A DNA stretch of 35,265 nucleotides. Source: an uncultured Bacteroidota bacterium (GTDB lineage Bacteria > Bacteroidota > Bacteroidia > Chitinophagales > Saprospiraceae). The DNA is taken from contig CALMBD010000038.1 of NCBI GenBank assembly GCA_937861115.1, positions 1 through 35,265 of the forward strand. The letters run 5' to 3'. This document shows, piece after piece, positions 8,484 to 17,069 of this stretch (position 1 is the first letter of the stretch; each line of letters starts with the position of its first letter). The notes under the pieces are model-generated. The model made no database searches, was not told where the DNA came from, and worked only from the letters and a program-made list of their open reading frames with translations. The position numbers and the translations under genes were made by a program.

Positions 8484-10121
8484 ATGCTATCAGTGAACAA
8501 TTTGGCCGTGCAGTTCGGCAAGCGTGTATTATTTGATGAGGTCAACCTTAAATTTGTAAAGGGCAATTGTTACGGTGTCATCGGCGCCAACGGCGCCGGC
8601 AAATCGACTTTCCTGAAAATCCTGTCCGGCGAGATCGACAGTACCCAGGGCTCTATCGAGATAACGCCCGGCGAGCGGATGGCCGTGCTCAGCCAGAACC
8701 ACTTTGCTTTCGACGACTATCCGGTGATGGATACGGTGATCATGGGCCATCGGCGGCTCTACGACATCATGCAGGAGAAAAACGCCATCTACGACAACCC
8801 CAACGCGACCGAAGCGGAATCCATGCGCGCTGCCGAACTCGAAAGCGAGTTTGGTGAAATGAACGGCTGGATGGCAGAAACCGACGCATCCGAACTGCTG
8901 AGCAACCTGGGCGTCCGGGAATCCCTGCACTACAAACTGGTAAAGGAACTCGACGGTTCCGACCGCGTGAAGGTGCTGCTCGCGCAGGCGCTGTTCGGCG
9001 CGCCCGATATCCTGCTCATGGACGAGCCGACCAACGACCTGGATGCGGAAACGGCAGACTGGCTTTGCAATTTCCTGGCGGATTATCAGAACATCGTCAT
9101 CGTGGTCTCCCACGACCGGCATTTCCTGGATATGGTTTGCACCCATGTGGTCGACGTCGACTTCGGCAAAATCCGGATGTTCACCGGCAACTATACCTTC
9201 TGGTACGAGTCCAGCCAACTCCTGGCGCGCCAGATGGCCGATAAAAACAAAAAAGTGGAGCAAAAGCGGCAGGAAATGATGGACTTCATCGCCCGCTTCT
9301 CGGCCAACGCCTCCAAATCGAAACAAGCGACCAGCCGGAAAAAGGCACTGGAAAAACTAAACCTGGAAGAACTGCGGGTCTCCAACCGGCGCTATCCCTA
9401 CATCGTGTTCAAGCCCGAACGCGAGCCGGGAGATGTTATACTTGACATCGAAAACCTGTCGAAAAAGGATGTAAGTGGCGAGTACCTGTTCAGAAAACTG
9501 TACCTGCGGTTCAACAAGGGTGAAAAAATCGCCGTGCTCAGCCGCAATGCGCTCGCCGTTACTGCCTTGTTGAACATCCTGTCCGGAGAAGACACCGATT
9601 TTGAAGGCGGGTTCCAGTACGGCCAGACCATATCGACACAGTACCTGCCGAACGACAACAGCGCCTATTTCTCGGGCGATCAGGATATGAGCCTGATGGA
9701 CTGGCTGCGGCAGTATTCAAAAGAAAAAGACGAAGGCTTTATCCGCGGGTTCCTGGGCCGGATGTTGTTCGCCGGCGAAGAGGTGTTCAAGCGCTCGGGG
9801 GTATTGTCCGGCGGTGAAAAAGTGCGCTGCATGATGTCCAAGATCATGCTCGCCAATCCGAATTTCCTGATCCTCGACGAGCCGACCAACCACCTCGACC
9901 TGGAATCCATCACTGCGCTGAACAACGGCATGCGGGACTTTACCGGGAATATGATCTTCACCTCCCATGACTACCAGATCCTGGACTCCGTGGCCAACCG
10001 CATTATCGAGATCACGCCGAACGGCCTGATCGACCAGCACATGTCGTACAGCGAGTACCTGCACAGCGACAAGGTCCATCAGATGCGCGAGCAAATGTAT
10101 GGCGAGGCGGTAATGGCATAA
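8484..10121 (+). CDS. ABC-F family ATPase (YbiT/EttA-like) with degenerate second P-loop
   Basis: A 545-residue soluble protein of two ABC ATPase modules with no membrane part. NBD1 has an intact Walker A (GANGAGKST, Lys40), the signature position reads LDGSDRVKVLLAQAL instead of LSGGE, Walker B is ILLMDEPTNDLD and the switch is VVSHDRHFLD. A charged linker (about 250-300) matches the P-site tRNA-interaction motif region. NBD2 has a canonical signature LSGGEKVRCMMSKIML, Walker B FLILDEPTNHLD and switch FTSHDYQILD, but its Walker A position reads LSRNALAVTALL, so the P-loop Gly and Lys are gone (Val359 replaces Lys). ABC-F proteins bind the ribosomal E site and relieve stalling or protect against antibiotics. 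Loss of one P-loop suggests asymmetric nucleotide use. Whether this is family-wide among Bacteroidota relatives cannot be judged here. It has its own promoter box and stands apart from the DinB gene. Confidence 0.93.
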   Translation: MLSVNNLAVQFGKRVLFDEVNLKFVKGNCYGVIGANGAGKSTFLKILSGEIDSTQGSIEITPGERMAVLSQNHFAFDDYPVMDTVIMGHRRLYDIMQEKNAIYDNPNATEAESMRAAELESEFGEMNGWMAETDASELLSNLGVRESLHYKLVKELDGSDRVKVLLAQALFGAPDILLMDEPTNDLDAETADWLCNFLADYQNIVIVVSHDRHFLDMVCTHVVDVDFGKIRMFTGNYTFWYESSQLLARQMADKNKKVEQKRQEMMDFIARFSANASKSKQATSRKKALEKLNLEELRVSNRRYPYIVFKPEREPGDVILDIENLSKKDVSGEYLFRKLYLRFNKGEKIAVLSRNALAVTALLNILSGEDTDFEGGFQYGQTISTQYLPNDNSAYFSGDQDMSLMDWLRQYSKEKDEGFIRGFLGRMLFAGEEVFKRSGVLSGGEKVRCMMSKIMLANPNFLILDEPTNHLDLESITALNNGMRDFTGNMIFTSHDYQILDSVANRIIEITPNGLIDQHMSYSEYLHSDKVHQMREQMYGEAVMA

Positions 10122-10195
10122 GCGATTGATAGCCCGAATCAGGCACAAATAGATCGTTCTGCCCAAGGGGTCAGGGCAATTTCAAAAAACATCCC

Positions 10196-10203
10196 GACTT
10201 TTG
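10196..10203 (+). promoter_or_regulatory. Probable -7 box (GACTTTTG) for methyltransferase
   Basis: GACTTTTGCCCC resembles the Bacteroidota -7 element, with GA in place of TA. It overlaps the in-frame TTG at 10201, which argues that translation begins at the ATG at 10228 instead. Confidence 0.35.
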
Positions 10204-10227
10204 CCCCGCACCAAACCGGGTAAACCG

Positions 10228-11847
10228 ATGTTCCTGACCAAACAAGAAAAATCCGAACTCCGCTCCACCATATTCCGCCACCTCGACGGTATCGCCACGG
10301 CGCCCACGGCGTATGCCCTGCTCGAAAAGGGTGTGCTGGATGCGCTGCTGAAGCAGGGCGAGGTCGACATTTCGGCCCTTGCCGCAGATTTCAAGGCCAA
10401 TGAGGGCTACCTGAATGTCGCCCTGCGCATTCTCAGTTCGCAAGGCTGGCTGGACGCTACTGTAGACAACCACAAAAACGAGGTGCGCTACCGGACAAAT
10501 GCCAACAGCGCCACGGCATTTGAACTCTGCGCATTGTACAAGGACGTCGTGGAACTCCTGCGCTTTTCCGGCCGCTTCCACAAGCGGAAGTTCGAACGCG
10601 CGCCTTTTACCGTGCTGGAAAAGATATTCCGCAAATACCGGGAAAACTACGGCATCGAATTTTCAGGCGATACCAATACCCGCCGCATCCAGGAACAGGT
10701 GCTCAAACACATCGAAGGCATCGTGATCGGCCCGACGATCGTTTCGCTGGGCATGGGCGGCATGTTTCACAAATACTTCATGGAGGCTTCCTTCAAACCC
10801 GAAGAATTCCATGAAGACGCCGACAGTTTTGAAAAAATACTGGACTTTTTTGCGTTTCTGGGTTGGTTCGACAAGAAAAACCAGACCTATCGATTTACCG
10901 ACAAGGGATTGTTTTTTGCCCGCCGCGCCAGCGCCTACGGCGTCACCGTGTCGTACATTCCCACCTTCCGCAACCTGGACGAACTGATCTTTGGCAACCC
11001 GGAAGTGCTTTGGGATGTGCCCCAGGGGGCGCCCGAGCAACATGTCGACCGTGAAATGAACGTCTGGGGCAGCGGCGGCGCCCACGCCACCTATTTCAAA
11101 AAGATCGACGAGATCATCATCGACCTGTTCAACAAGCCACTGGAAGAGCAGCCCAAGGGCATTGTCGACATGGGTTGCGGCAACGGCGCCTTTCTCCAGC
11201 ATATTTTCGAGGTGATCGACCAGCGTACCCTGCGCGGTGAAATGCTCGACGAGCATCCGCTTTTCCTGGTCGGCGCCGACTTCAACGAAACGGCCCTGCG
11301 CGTTACCCGGGCCAACCTGACCAAGGCCGATATATGGGCCAAGGTGATCTGGGGCGATATCGGCCGACCCGACCTGCTGGCCAAGGACCTCCGCGACGAC
11401 TACGGCATCGAACTCAACGACCTGCTCAACGTCCGCACCTTTCTCGATCACAACCGCATGTGGGAAGCGCCCGACGCGCAATCGGAGCACCCCGTAAGCA
11501 GTTCGACCGGCGCCTATGCCTACCGCGGCAAACGCCTTTCCAATACAGACGTGGAGGCCAGCCTGCGCATGCACCTGAAGCGATGGGCGCCATACGTGCG
11601 CAGGTTCGGCCTGCTCGTCATCGAACTGCATACCGTGCCCCCTGCCCTGACGGCCGCCAACCTGGGCCGCACCGCCGCCACGGCCTACGACGCCACCCAC
11701 GGATTCTCGGATCAGTATATACTCGAAGTGGATATTTTCAACCGGATCGCCGGAGAGGCAGGGCTCTACCCGGATGAGCAGTATTTCCACAGATTTCCGG
11801 ATTCCGGGTTGGCAACCGTGAGTATCAACCTGCTGAAGGAGCGGTAG
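10228..11847 (+). CDS. Large class I SAM-dependent methyltransferase, resembling polyketide-synthase-type MT
   Basis: A 539-residue protein from ATG 10228. The N-terminal half contains two winged-helix-like segments (about 5-80 and 150-235, with the similar phrases HLDGIATAPTAYALLEKGVL and HIEGIVIGPTIVSLGMGGMF). These resemble the dimerisation or substrate lid of O-methyltransferases. The C-terminal half is a Rossmann methyltransferase: motif I VDMGCGNGAFL (from 311), an acidic strand end VGADFNETAL, then GDIGRPDLLA, and the distinctive LNVRTFLDHNR (405-410 region). The last block resembles, from memory, the AprA/GphF-type methyltransferase domains of polyketide synthases, which normally sit inside megasynthases. 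Here the protein is free-standing with no PKS or NRPS gene nearby. The substrate is therefore unknown, and the AprA relationship is a moderately confident inference. The family assignment as a SAM-dependent methyltransferase is firm. Confidence 0.8.
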   Translation: MFLTKQEKSELRSTIFRHLDGIATAPTAYALLEKGVLDALLKQGEVDISALAADFKANEGYLNVALRILSSQGWLDATVDNHKNEVRYRTNANSATAFELCALYKDVVELLRFSGRFHKRKFERAPFTVLEKIFRKYRENYGIEFSGDTNTRRIQEQVLKHIEGIVIGPTIVSLGMGGMFHKYFMEASFKPEEFHEDADSFEKILDFFAFLGWFDKKNQTYRFTDKGLFFARRASAYGVTVSYIPTFRNLDELIFGNPEVLWDVPQGAPEQHVDREMNVWGSGGAHATYFKKIDEIIIDLFNKPLEEQPKGIVDMGCGNGAFLQHIFEVIDQRTLRGEMLDEHPLFLVGADFNETALRVTRANLTKADIWAKVIWGDIGRPDLLAKDLRDDYGIELNDLLNVRTFLDHNRMWEAPDAQSEHPVSSSTGAYAYRGKRLSNTDVEASLRMHLKRWAPYVRRFGLLVIELHTVPPALTAANLGRTAATAYDATHGFSDQYILEVDIFNRIAGEAGLYPDEQYFHRFPDSGLATVSINLLKER

Positions 11848-11914
11848 CAGCAGGGGATGATTGTGCTGTGCGTTTGCATTTGGTGACAACCACAGCGAAA
11901 ACTAACCCGTAAGC

Positions 11915-12388
11915 CTATTCCCTCTTATACACTTTCAATTCCTTGTATGTCGTCGCCGGATCAGTTTCTCTTTTAAAAATCAGCCCCCCGGCTTCGCCGA
12001 TGACAATCTCTGCCGTTGTATAGATCAGGTTGCCGTCGAGCAGATGCCCGCCAATGGTTGTTCCAATGCTGTCGGACAGGGCTATGTGCAAGTGCGCACC
12101 GTCGGGCGACAGGGTGCCGGTGAGCGAGACGATCTCGAACTTTTCCACACGGGTAATCGCACCGGGCTGGTTGGCAAGGCGCAGAATGGCCTGCTGCAGG
12201 CTGCCCACGCAAGTGACAATGAATGCAGCCTGCAGGTTCTTTTCCCGCACAAAGGCGGTCAGTTCTTTTTTAAGGTCCTGGCCGGGGCTGAGGCGAATAG
12301 CGTAAAGCGTCATTTCAGGAAGGTGTTTGGTGGATGTACAGGCCGCCAACTGAACTATGGCAGTGAAAAGCAGTATATATCGGGTCAT
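11915..12388 (-). CDS. PPC/DUF296-domain lipoprotein
   Basis: A 157-residue protein. The first 17 residues form a lipoprotein signal ending in LAAC (Cys17). The remainder is a single PPC (DUF296) domain: LRLSPGQDL-like entry, the strand AAFIVTCVGSLQQA, EIVSLTGTLSPDG, then HLHIALSD and GGHLLDGNLIYTTAEIVI. The last two are the His- and Gly-rich signature of the domain. PPC domains in plants are joined to AT-hooks, and bacterial ones are usually cytosolic trimeric proteins. An exported lipidated form is unusual and argues against DNA binding. The gene faces the methyltransferase tail to tail and is divergent from the small membrane protein at 12504. Function unknown. Confidence 0.87.
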   Translation of the reverse strand: MTRYILLFTAIVQLAACTSTKHLPEMTLYAIRLSPGQDLKKELTAFVREKNLQAAFIVTCVGSLQQAILRLANQPGAITRVEKFEIVSLTGTLSPDGAHLHIALSDSIGTTIGGHLLDGNLIYTTAEIVIGEAGGLIFKRETDPATTYKELKVYKRE

Positions 12389-12503
12389 GGTAAATTTTGA
12401 TCCGGCGAATTTACCGGTTTGTGTCTGCCGGAATAAACCCGTCCGTGAATTATTTGTTGGTTGATCTGTACATGCTTGTTCAAATCAAAACAGAGACCGC
12501 TTT

Positions 12504-12713
12504 ATGCTGAACAAAATTCAAGGCAAACCAATCTGGTACAAGTTATGGGCGATCAGTGTAGCCCTGGCTGCCATTTACTACCTGATCAAATTCTTTTTCT
12601 TCGAACCCGATGCTTCCGACAGGCTGATCGAGGTGTACGCACTGCTGTCCCTGTTGCTGGATTATCTGATATATCCCAAAACGGGCAACACGGCTGACCA
12701 GGGCAGGCATTAG
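12504..12713 (+). CDS. Small two-helix membrane protein
   Basis: A 69-residue protein with two hydrophobic helices (about 13-29 and 40-57) separated by an acidic loop, a basic N-terminus and a short polar tail. No family is recognised. Support for its reality is the clean membrane topology and its position in an otherwise empty space between the divergent lipoprotein and the propeller gene. Confidence 0.55.
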   Translation: MLNKIQGKPIWYKLWAISVALAAIYYLIKFFFFEPDASDRLIEVYALLSLLLDYLIYPKTGNTADQGRH

Positions 12714-12804
12714 ACGCTCGTCCCCGTATTCCTGCGCTCCTACCATTTCCCTTGGCCCAAGACTTTGTTACAGTGCATTTTTGGGCATAAAACAATTGAT
12801 AGCG

Positions 12805-13818
12805 ATGCGCAGAACACTCTTGACAACGGCGATTTTGGTGCTGTACGCCTTCGCGCTTGCCGCCCAATACCAATGGCGCCTGCTGCCGGAATCACCGCAA
12901 AACGGTCAGAAACAGGACGACGTGTTTTTCCTGACCCCCGAGACCGGCTGGAGCGTCAACGGCTCGGGACGCATATATAAAACTACGGATGGCGGCGCCT
13001 CCTGGACAAAACTGATCGACCAGCCCGGCACTTATTTCCGCTGCATCGGCTTCCGGGATTCGCTGCACGGCTTCGCCGGTAATATTGGCATGGACTACTT
13101 CCCGAATGTCAGCGACGCTACCCCACTCTACCGCAGCGACGACGGCGGCTTGAGTTGGCAACCTGTGACCACCATCAGTGGCGATACGCCGACGGGCCTT
13201 TGCGCCATTCAGGTGGTCACGCCGGATGTAATCGTCGCCGGAGGGCGGGTGGGCGGCCCCACGCACCTGCTTCGCAGCAACGATGGCGGCGCCACCTGGA
13301 CCAGTAGCAGCCTGGAAGGCCTGATTGCCATGATCACCGATGTTTATTTTTCCAGTCCGGATACCGGCTTTGTATTTGGCGGCACCGATGCCAATATCCA
13401 GTTGGCCCATGCCATAATACTGCGCACAGTGGATGGCGGAGCAAACTGGACGGCAGTATACGAGTCGGCACGCCCGTTCGAGATCATCTGGAAAGCCCAT
13501 TTTCCAACGCCTGAAACGGGGTACGCCACGCTGCTCAGCTATGCGCCCAATACGCTAGAACGCTTCGTCGCCAAAACCACGGATGGCGGTCTGTCGTGGT
13601 CCGACCGGCCCCTCGCCGGTAACGGCGCCAAGGCATTCGGCATCGGGTTTCTTACTGAAAATACAGGCTGGGTCGGCTGTGACAACTCCATCTACGAAAC
13701 TTCCGACGGCGGCGAGACATGGACGCCCAAACAGGTCGGACTATACGTCAATAAAATCCGGGTAATCGGCAAAACAGCCTACGGTATCGGCGTGCGCATA
13801 TACAAAATGGAACCCTGA
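12805..13818 (+). CDS. Secreted YCF48/BNR-type beta-propeller protein
   Basis: A 337-residue protein from ATG 12805, which begins a good signal peptide (MRRTLLTTAILVLYAFALAA, cleavage about 20). An in-frame TTG at 12781 gives a poorer start. The mature part is made of repeats of about 45-50 residues with the YCF48/BNR hallmark: a T-GW or T-GF turn followed by KTTDGGASWTK, RSDDGGLSWQP, RSNDGGATWTS, RTVDGGANWTA, KTTDGGLSWSD and ETSDGGETWTP. That gives six recognisable blades. These folds are extracytoplasmic and often involved in assembly or binding. Unlike its relative at 29664 it has no T9SS sorting tail and ends in the last strand, so it may stay in the periplasm. The M50-type protease follows 30 bases downstream and may be co-transcribed. 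Confidence 0.88.
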   Translation: MRRTLLTTAILVLYAFALAAQYQWRLLPESPQNGQKQDDVFFLTPETGWSVNGSGRIYKTTDGGASWTKLIDQPGTYFRCIGFRDSLHGFAGNIGMDYFPNVSDATPLYRSDDGGLSWQPVTTISGDTPTGLCAIQVVTPDVIVAGGRVGGPTHLLRSNDGGATWTSSSLEGLIAMITDVYFSSPDTGFVFGGTDANIQLAHAIILRTVDGGANWTAVYESARPFEIIWKAHFPTPETGYATLLSYAPNTLERFVAKTTDGGLSWSDRPLAGNGAKAFGIGFLTENTGWVGCDNSIYETSDGGETWTPKQVGLYVNKIRVIGKTAYGIGVRIYKMEP

Positions 13819-13848
13819 CATCCGGTCATCCGAAACAACGTATCACTG

Positions 13849-15033
13849 ATGAAAAAACAACAAAAATCGCCCTGGAAGGCCCTGGCTACTGCCCTGTTGA
13901 TGGGCGGAGCGGGAGCCCTGTTCGGCTTTTACGGGATCACCCTGATCAAGTCGTACCTGCCCCTTCAGTGGTTTGCGCCGCAAAGCGCAGGCGAAAAAAT
14001 CGGGATTATCGCCCTCGGCTTTTTTGCCGTATGGTTTTCGATCGCCATTCACGAACTCGGACACCTGGGCGCCGGATTGGCGCAGGGGTTTCGGGTGGCG
14101 CTGTACACCGCCGGTGTACTGGGTGTGCGCGGGAAAGAACGCGGCGTACGTTTCTTTTTTAACCGTCAGGTGAGTCTGATGGGCGGCGTGGCAGCAACCT
14201 TTCCCGAGCAACTGGAAAGCGGACCGGAACTGCGGCGAAAGTTTGTGCGTATCGTGGCCGCGGGTCCGCTGTCGAGCCTGCTGCTGAGCGCTGTGGCCTT
14301 GCTGGCGCTTTATTTCATCCTGCAACATCCGGCAGGCACACCTTCCCTTGCGGCTCGTTTCAGTGTGTTTTTCCTCCTGATCACCGGATTGGTATCCGGG
14401 GTGATTTTTCTGGCTACGATGATCCCGAGCAGCGGCGGCGGATTCATGTCGGACGGTGCACGGCTGCTTTCCCTGCTCAACGGCGGCGAAAAGAGCCGCT
14501 ATGAAGAGGCGACCCTGTCGATAATGGCCTTGCTGGGCGCGGGTAAACTGCCCGGCGAATATCCGGTCGATCTGCTGGAGCGGCTGATGACCCGCTCCCC
14601 CGACTCCCTTCTGGGTCTGAACGGCCACTTTGTGGCCTTTACCCACTACTTCGACCGGGGCGATACGGAACGCGCTTTGCCCCTGGCACACCTTATTCAG
14701 GATCATATTGCAGCTGCTCCGCCGGCATTTCAGGCATATTACCTGAAGGATGTGGCGTTTTTCCATGCTTTTTTTGCAGGCGACACCGAAGCAGCCCGAA
14801 ACTGCTGGGAAGATATCCGGAAACAGGCCGAACGCGACCCTGACCCGGGCACTTTTCGGGTAAAAGCGATCCTGGCATTGCTGGACGGGCAACCGGAGGC
14901 TGCTGAAGACCTGGTGCAAAAGGGTTTGGCAAAGATCACCGAACTGCCCTTCGAGGGCCAGCGCAGGTTCGAGGAAAAATGGCTGCGGATTGTGCTGGAA
15001 AAAGTAGGACGGCAGCAAACTGCGGTACATTAA
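13849..15033 (+). CDS. M50-like integral membrane metalloprotease
   Basis: A 394-residue protein with several membrane helices in the first 210 residues (about 12-40, 50-70, 137-160, 170-192). The zinc motif HELGH (His68, Glu69, His72) lies inside a membrane helix, as in site-2-protease/M50 enzymes. A second conserved segment AAGPLSSLLLS follows. SDGARLLSLL supplies the third ligand candidate, Asp202, in the place of the usual NPDG/LDG motif. The C-terminal 180 residues are soluble and helical, with a TPR-like look (TERALPLAHLIQDHI, DTEAARNCWEDIRKQ, QPEAAEDLVQKGLAK), and may bind a partner. No PDZ domain is visible. M50 enzymes cut membrane-bound anti-sigma factors or other substrates; none is encoded nearby. 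The LytS-type kinase follows after 98 bases. Confidence 0.88.
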   Translation: MKKQQKSPWKALATALLMGGAGALFGFYGITLIKSYLPLQWFAPQSAGEKIGIIALGFFAVWFSIAIHELGHLGAGLAQGFRVALYTAGVLGVRGKERGVRFFFNRQVSLMGGVAATFPEQLESGPELRRKFVRIVAAGPLSSLLLSAVALLALYFILQHPAGTPSLAARFSVFFLLITGLVSGVIFLATMIPSSGGGFMSDGARLLSLLNGGEKSRYEEATLSIMALLGAGKLPGEYPVDLLERLMTRSPDSLLGLNGHFVAFTHYFDRGDTERALPLAHLIQDHIAAAPPAFQAYYLKDVAFFHAFFAGDTEAARNCWEDIRKQAERDPDPGTFRVKAILALLDGQPEAAEDLVQKGLAKITELPFEGQRRFEEKWLRIVLEKVGRQQTAVH

Positions 15034-15131
15034 CTGTAAAAAGTATTTTTAGCCCGTTGTAAGTACCCGAACGAGATTTTTAAACCTCCGCCTCAACAAC
15101 ACCTTTTACCTTAAGCAAGTCAGAAACCAAC

Positions 15132-16178
15132 ATGCCCATATCATTGTCCAAACACCAGGCCTACTGGGGTTGCCAGATTTTCGGCTGGAGCGCCTTCGTG
15201 CTGTACGAGATCGTCAACCTGCTGGGTCTGGGTTTTTTCAGTTGGAAAAACGCGTTGCTCATGTTGCTTGCAGCACCGCTGGGTATCGGCATCACCCATG
15301 CATACAGGGCGGCACTGATACGATGGCAGGTGCTGGAGATGACGTTTGCAAGAATGGCCCTGCTGGCACTGGCGGCGGTATTCGGGCTTTCCCTTGTGTT
15401 GTTTTCCGGACTTACCATCATTGCATGGGCGGTAGAGGGCAAGGCGAACTGGGCGGAGATCAGCCTGAACTATATCTTTATGTCGGTGCTCAACTGGTCG
15501 CGCTACCTGTTTGTCTGGGTGCTCACGTATCATTTATTCGGACTGATGGAACGGGTAAACCGGACGCAGATCGAGCGTTTGTCGTATGAAAACCAGCTCA
15601 AAAACGTCGAACTGCAAAACCTGAAGGCCCAACTCAACCCGCATTTTTTGTTCAACGCCCTCAACAGCGTCAAGGCCCTCACCCACAGCGACCCCGTGCG
15701 GGCCGGCGACGCGGTGATGCTTCTGTCCGATCTGCTGCGCTACTCCCTGAACTATGAAAAACAGACCCTTGTACCCCTGGCCGACGAACTCGCCGTGACA
15801 CGCGACTACCTCGCCCTGGAAAAGATCCGCTTCAACCAGCGCCTCGAATACACCCTCGATATCGAACCGGCTGCCGAAAAATGGCTCATACCGCCAATCC
15901 TGCTCGTGACACTTGCTGAAAATGCCATTAAACACGGCATCGCGCAGTCGCTGCAGGGCGGGTTGGTCCGCATTTCTGCCAAAGTTGACAAGGGCCACCT
16001 GCAAATCGACGTGTCCAATACGGGCTGTTATTCGCCCCGGCCCGACCGCCAGGGTATAGGGTTGACCAACATCCGCCGCCGGCTCGATATGCTTTTCGGT
16101 GGCAAAGCCGTTTTTCACATACACAACAACACAGAACAGAACACCGTAACGGCTTCGGTGTGCATACCGGCCCTCTGA
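15132..16178 (+). CDS. LytS/YehU-type sensor histidine kinase
   Basis: A 348-residue protein. Four hydrophobic segments occupy residues about 10-140. They are followed by a short coiled coil (MERVNRTQIERLSYENQLK) and a His_kinase (PF06580-type) domain: LNPHFLFNALNSV with phospho-acceptor His171, then an HATPase part with LAENAIKHGI (N-box) and QGIGLTNIRRRL (G-box). This class signals to LytTR-domain regulators. The next gene is exactly that, starting one base after the stop codon, so the two form a cognate pair on one transcript. The input signal is unknown because the membrane domain has no recognisable ligand fold. Confidence 0.95.
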   Translation: MPISLSKHQAYWGCQIFGWSAFVLYEIVNLLGLGFFSWKNALLMLLAAPLGIGITHAYRAALIRWQVLEMTFARMALLALAAVFGLSLVLFSGLTIIAWAVEGKANWAEISLNYIFMSVLNWSRYLFVWVLTYHLFGLMERVNRTQIERLSYENQLKNVELQNLKAQLNPHFLFNALNSVKALTHSDPVRAGDAVMLLSDLLRYSLNYEKQTLVPLADELAVTRDYLALEKIRFNQRLEYTLDIEPAAEKWLIPPILLVTLAENAIKHGIAQSLQGGLVRISAKVDKGHLQIDVSNTGCYSPRPDRQGIGLTNIRRRLDMLFGGKAVFHIHNNTEQNTVTASVCIPAL

Positions 16179-16179
16179 T

Positions 16180-16920
16180 ATGGAAATCCGCACCCTGCTC
16201 ATCGACGACGAAGACCTTGCGCGCCAGGAGATGCGCCACCTGCTCGGCGCTTTCCCCGACCTGCACATCGTGGGTGAGGCCGCCGACGCAGTCGAAGCGG
16301 CGGCCCGGATACGCGAGCTGCGGCCCGATCTGATCTTTCTGGATATCAATATGCCCGGTAAAAGTGGATTCGACCTGTTGGCCGAACTCGACGAAAGCCC
16401 GCGCGTGGTATTTGTCACTGCCTACGACGAGTTTGCCGTCCGCGCCTTCGAGACCAACGCGCTCGACTACCTGCTCAAGCCGGTCCGGCCCGAACGGCTG
16501 GAAAAAGCCGTCGAAGCCGCCCGGGAAGCCATACAGAACCAATCCGGACAGCAGGCCGCAAGCGCATCTGCACAGCCTTACGTCTTGCGCCCCGACAGCC
16601 TGGTCTTTATCAAAGACGGGGAAAAATGCTACTTCGTCCGCCTGACCGATATATTTCTGTTCGAAAGTGAAGACAATTACGTCCGGGTATACTTCGGCAA
16701 GGAGAAGCCCTTGCATCGAAAAAGCCTTAATGCACTGACGGAAAAACTCCCGCCCGAACTGTTTTTTCGCGCCAACAGGCAGCAGATCATCAACCTGGCG
16801 AACATTGCCGATATTGAACCGTTTTTTAACGGCACCCTGCGCGTTACCCTGCACAGCGGCATGCGTGTCGAGATTTCAGTGCGGCGTGCCGGGGAGTTCA
16901 GGGAGCGCCTGAGTTTGTGA
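16180..16920 (+). CDS. LytTR-family response regulator
   Basis: A 246-residue protein. The receiver domain (1-120) has the acidic pair Asp9/Asp10 (IDDED), phospho-acceptor Asp55 in [10 protein letters not shown], the conserved Thr in VFVTAY and Lys in LLKPV. A linker of about 20 residues leads to a LytTR DNA-binding domain (about 140-246) with [14 protein letters not shown] and the block [15 protein letters not shown]. LytTR proteins bind paired direct repeats upstream of target promoters. Its stop is five bases before the DUF2256 start. The most likely partner is the LytS kinase directly upstream. Targets are not evident. Confidence 0.96.
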   Translation: MEIRTLLIDDEDLARQEMRHLLGAFPDLHIVGEAADAVEAAARIRELRPDLIFLDINMPGKSGFDLLAELDESPRVVFVTAYDEFAVRAFETNALDYLLKPVRPERLEKAVEAAREAIQNQSGQQAASASAQPYVLRPDSLVFIKDGEKCYFVRLTDIFLFESEDNYVRVYFGKEKPLHRKSLNALTEKLPPELFFRANRQQIINLANIADIEPFFNGTLRVTLHSGMRVEISVRRAGEFRERLSL

Positions 16921-16925
16921 AATAC

Positions 16926-17069
16926 ATGAAAAAACAGCACCTGCCATCCAAAATCTGCCTTGTCTGCGGAAAACCCTTTTCCTGGCGCAAAAAATGGGAA
17001 AAGGTGTGGGACGAAGTGCGGTATTGCAGCGAGCGGTGCCGGAAAAACAAGGCAGGTACAACGATCTGA
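16926..17069 (+). CDS. DUF2256 small zinc-ribbon-like protein
   Basis: A 47-residue open frame, five bases after the response regulator stop. It has the DUF2256 pattern: basic N-terminus, [20 protein letters not shown], then [10 protein letters not shown]. Four Cys in CxxC (residues 11 and 14) and CxxxC (34 and 38) form a likely zinc site. The family is small, widespread in bacteria and of unknown function. Close spacing suggests translation from the LytTR transcript. Confidence 0.88.
   Translation: MKKQHLPSKICLVCGKPFSWRKKWEKVWDEVRYCSERCRKNKAGTTI

Noticed and set aside
8529-9326. A 265-codon open frame antisense to the ABC-F gene
   Set aside because: It mirrors the codon bias of the ABC-F gene and shows no domain.
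10663-11889. A 408-codon open frame antisense to the methyltransferase
   Set aside because: Composition rich in Val/Gly/His with no recognisable motif, while the plus strand carries clear methyltransferase motifs.
13843-15030. A 395-codon open frame antisense to the M50-type protease
   Set aside because: It is a shadow of a GC-rich gene: no domain, no signal, many Gln/His/Arg and an improbable composition. The plus-strand frame has HELGH and membrane helices.
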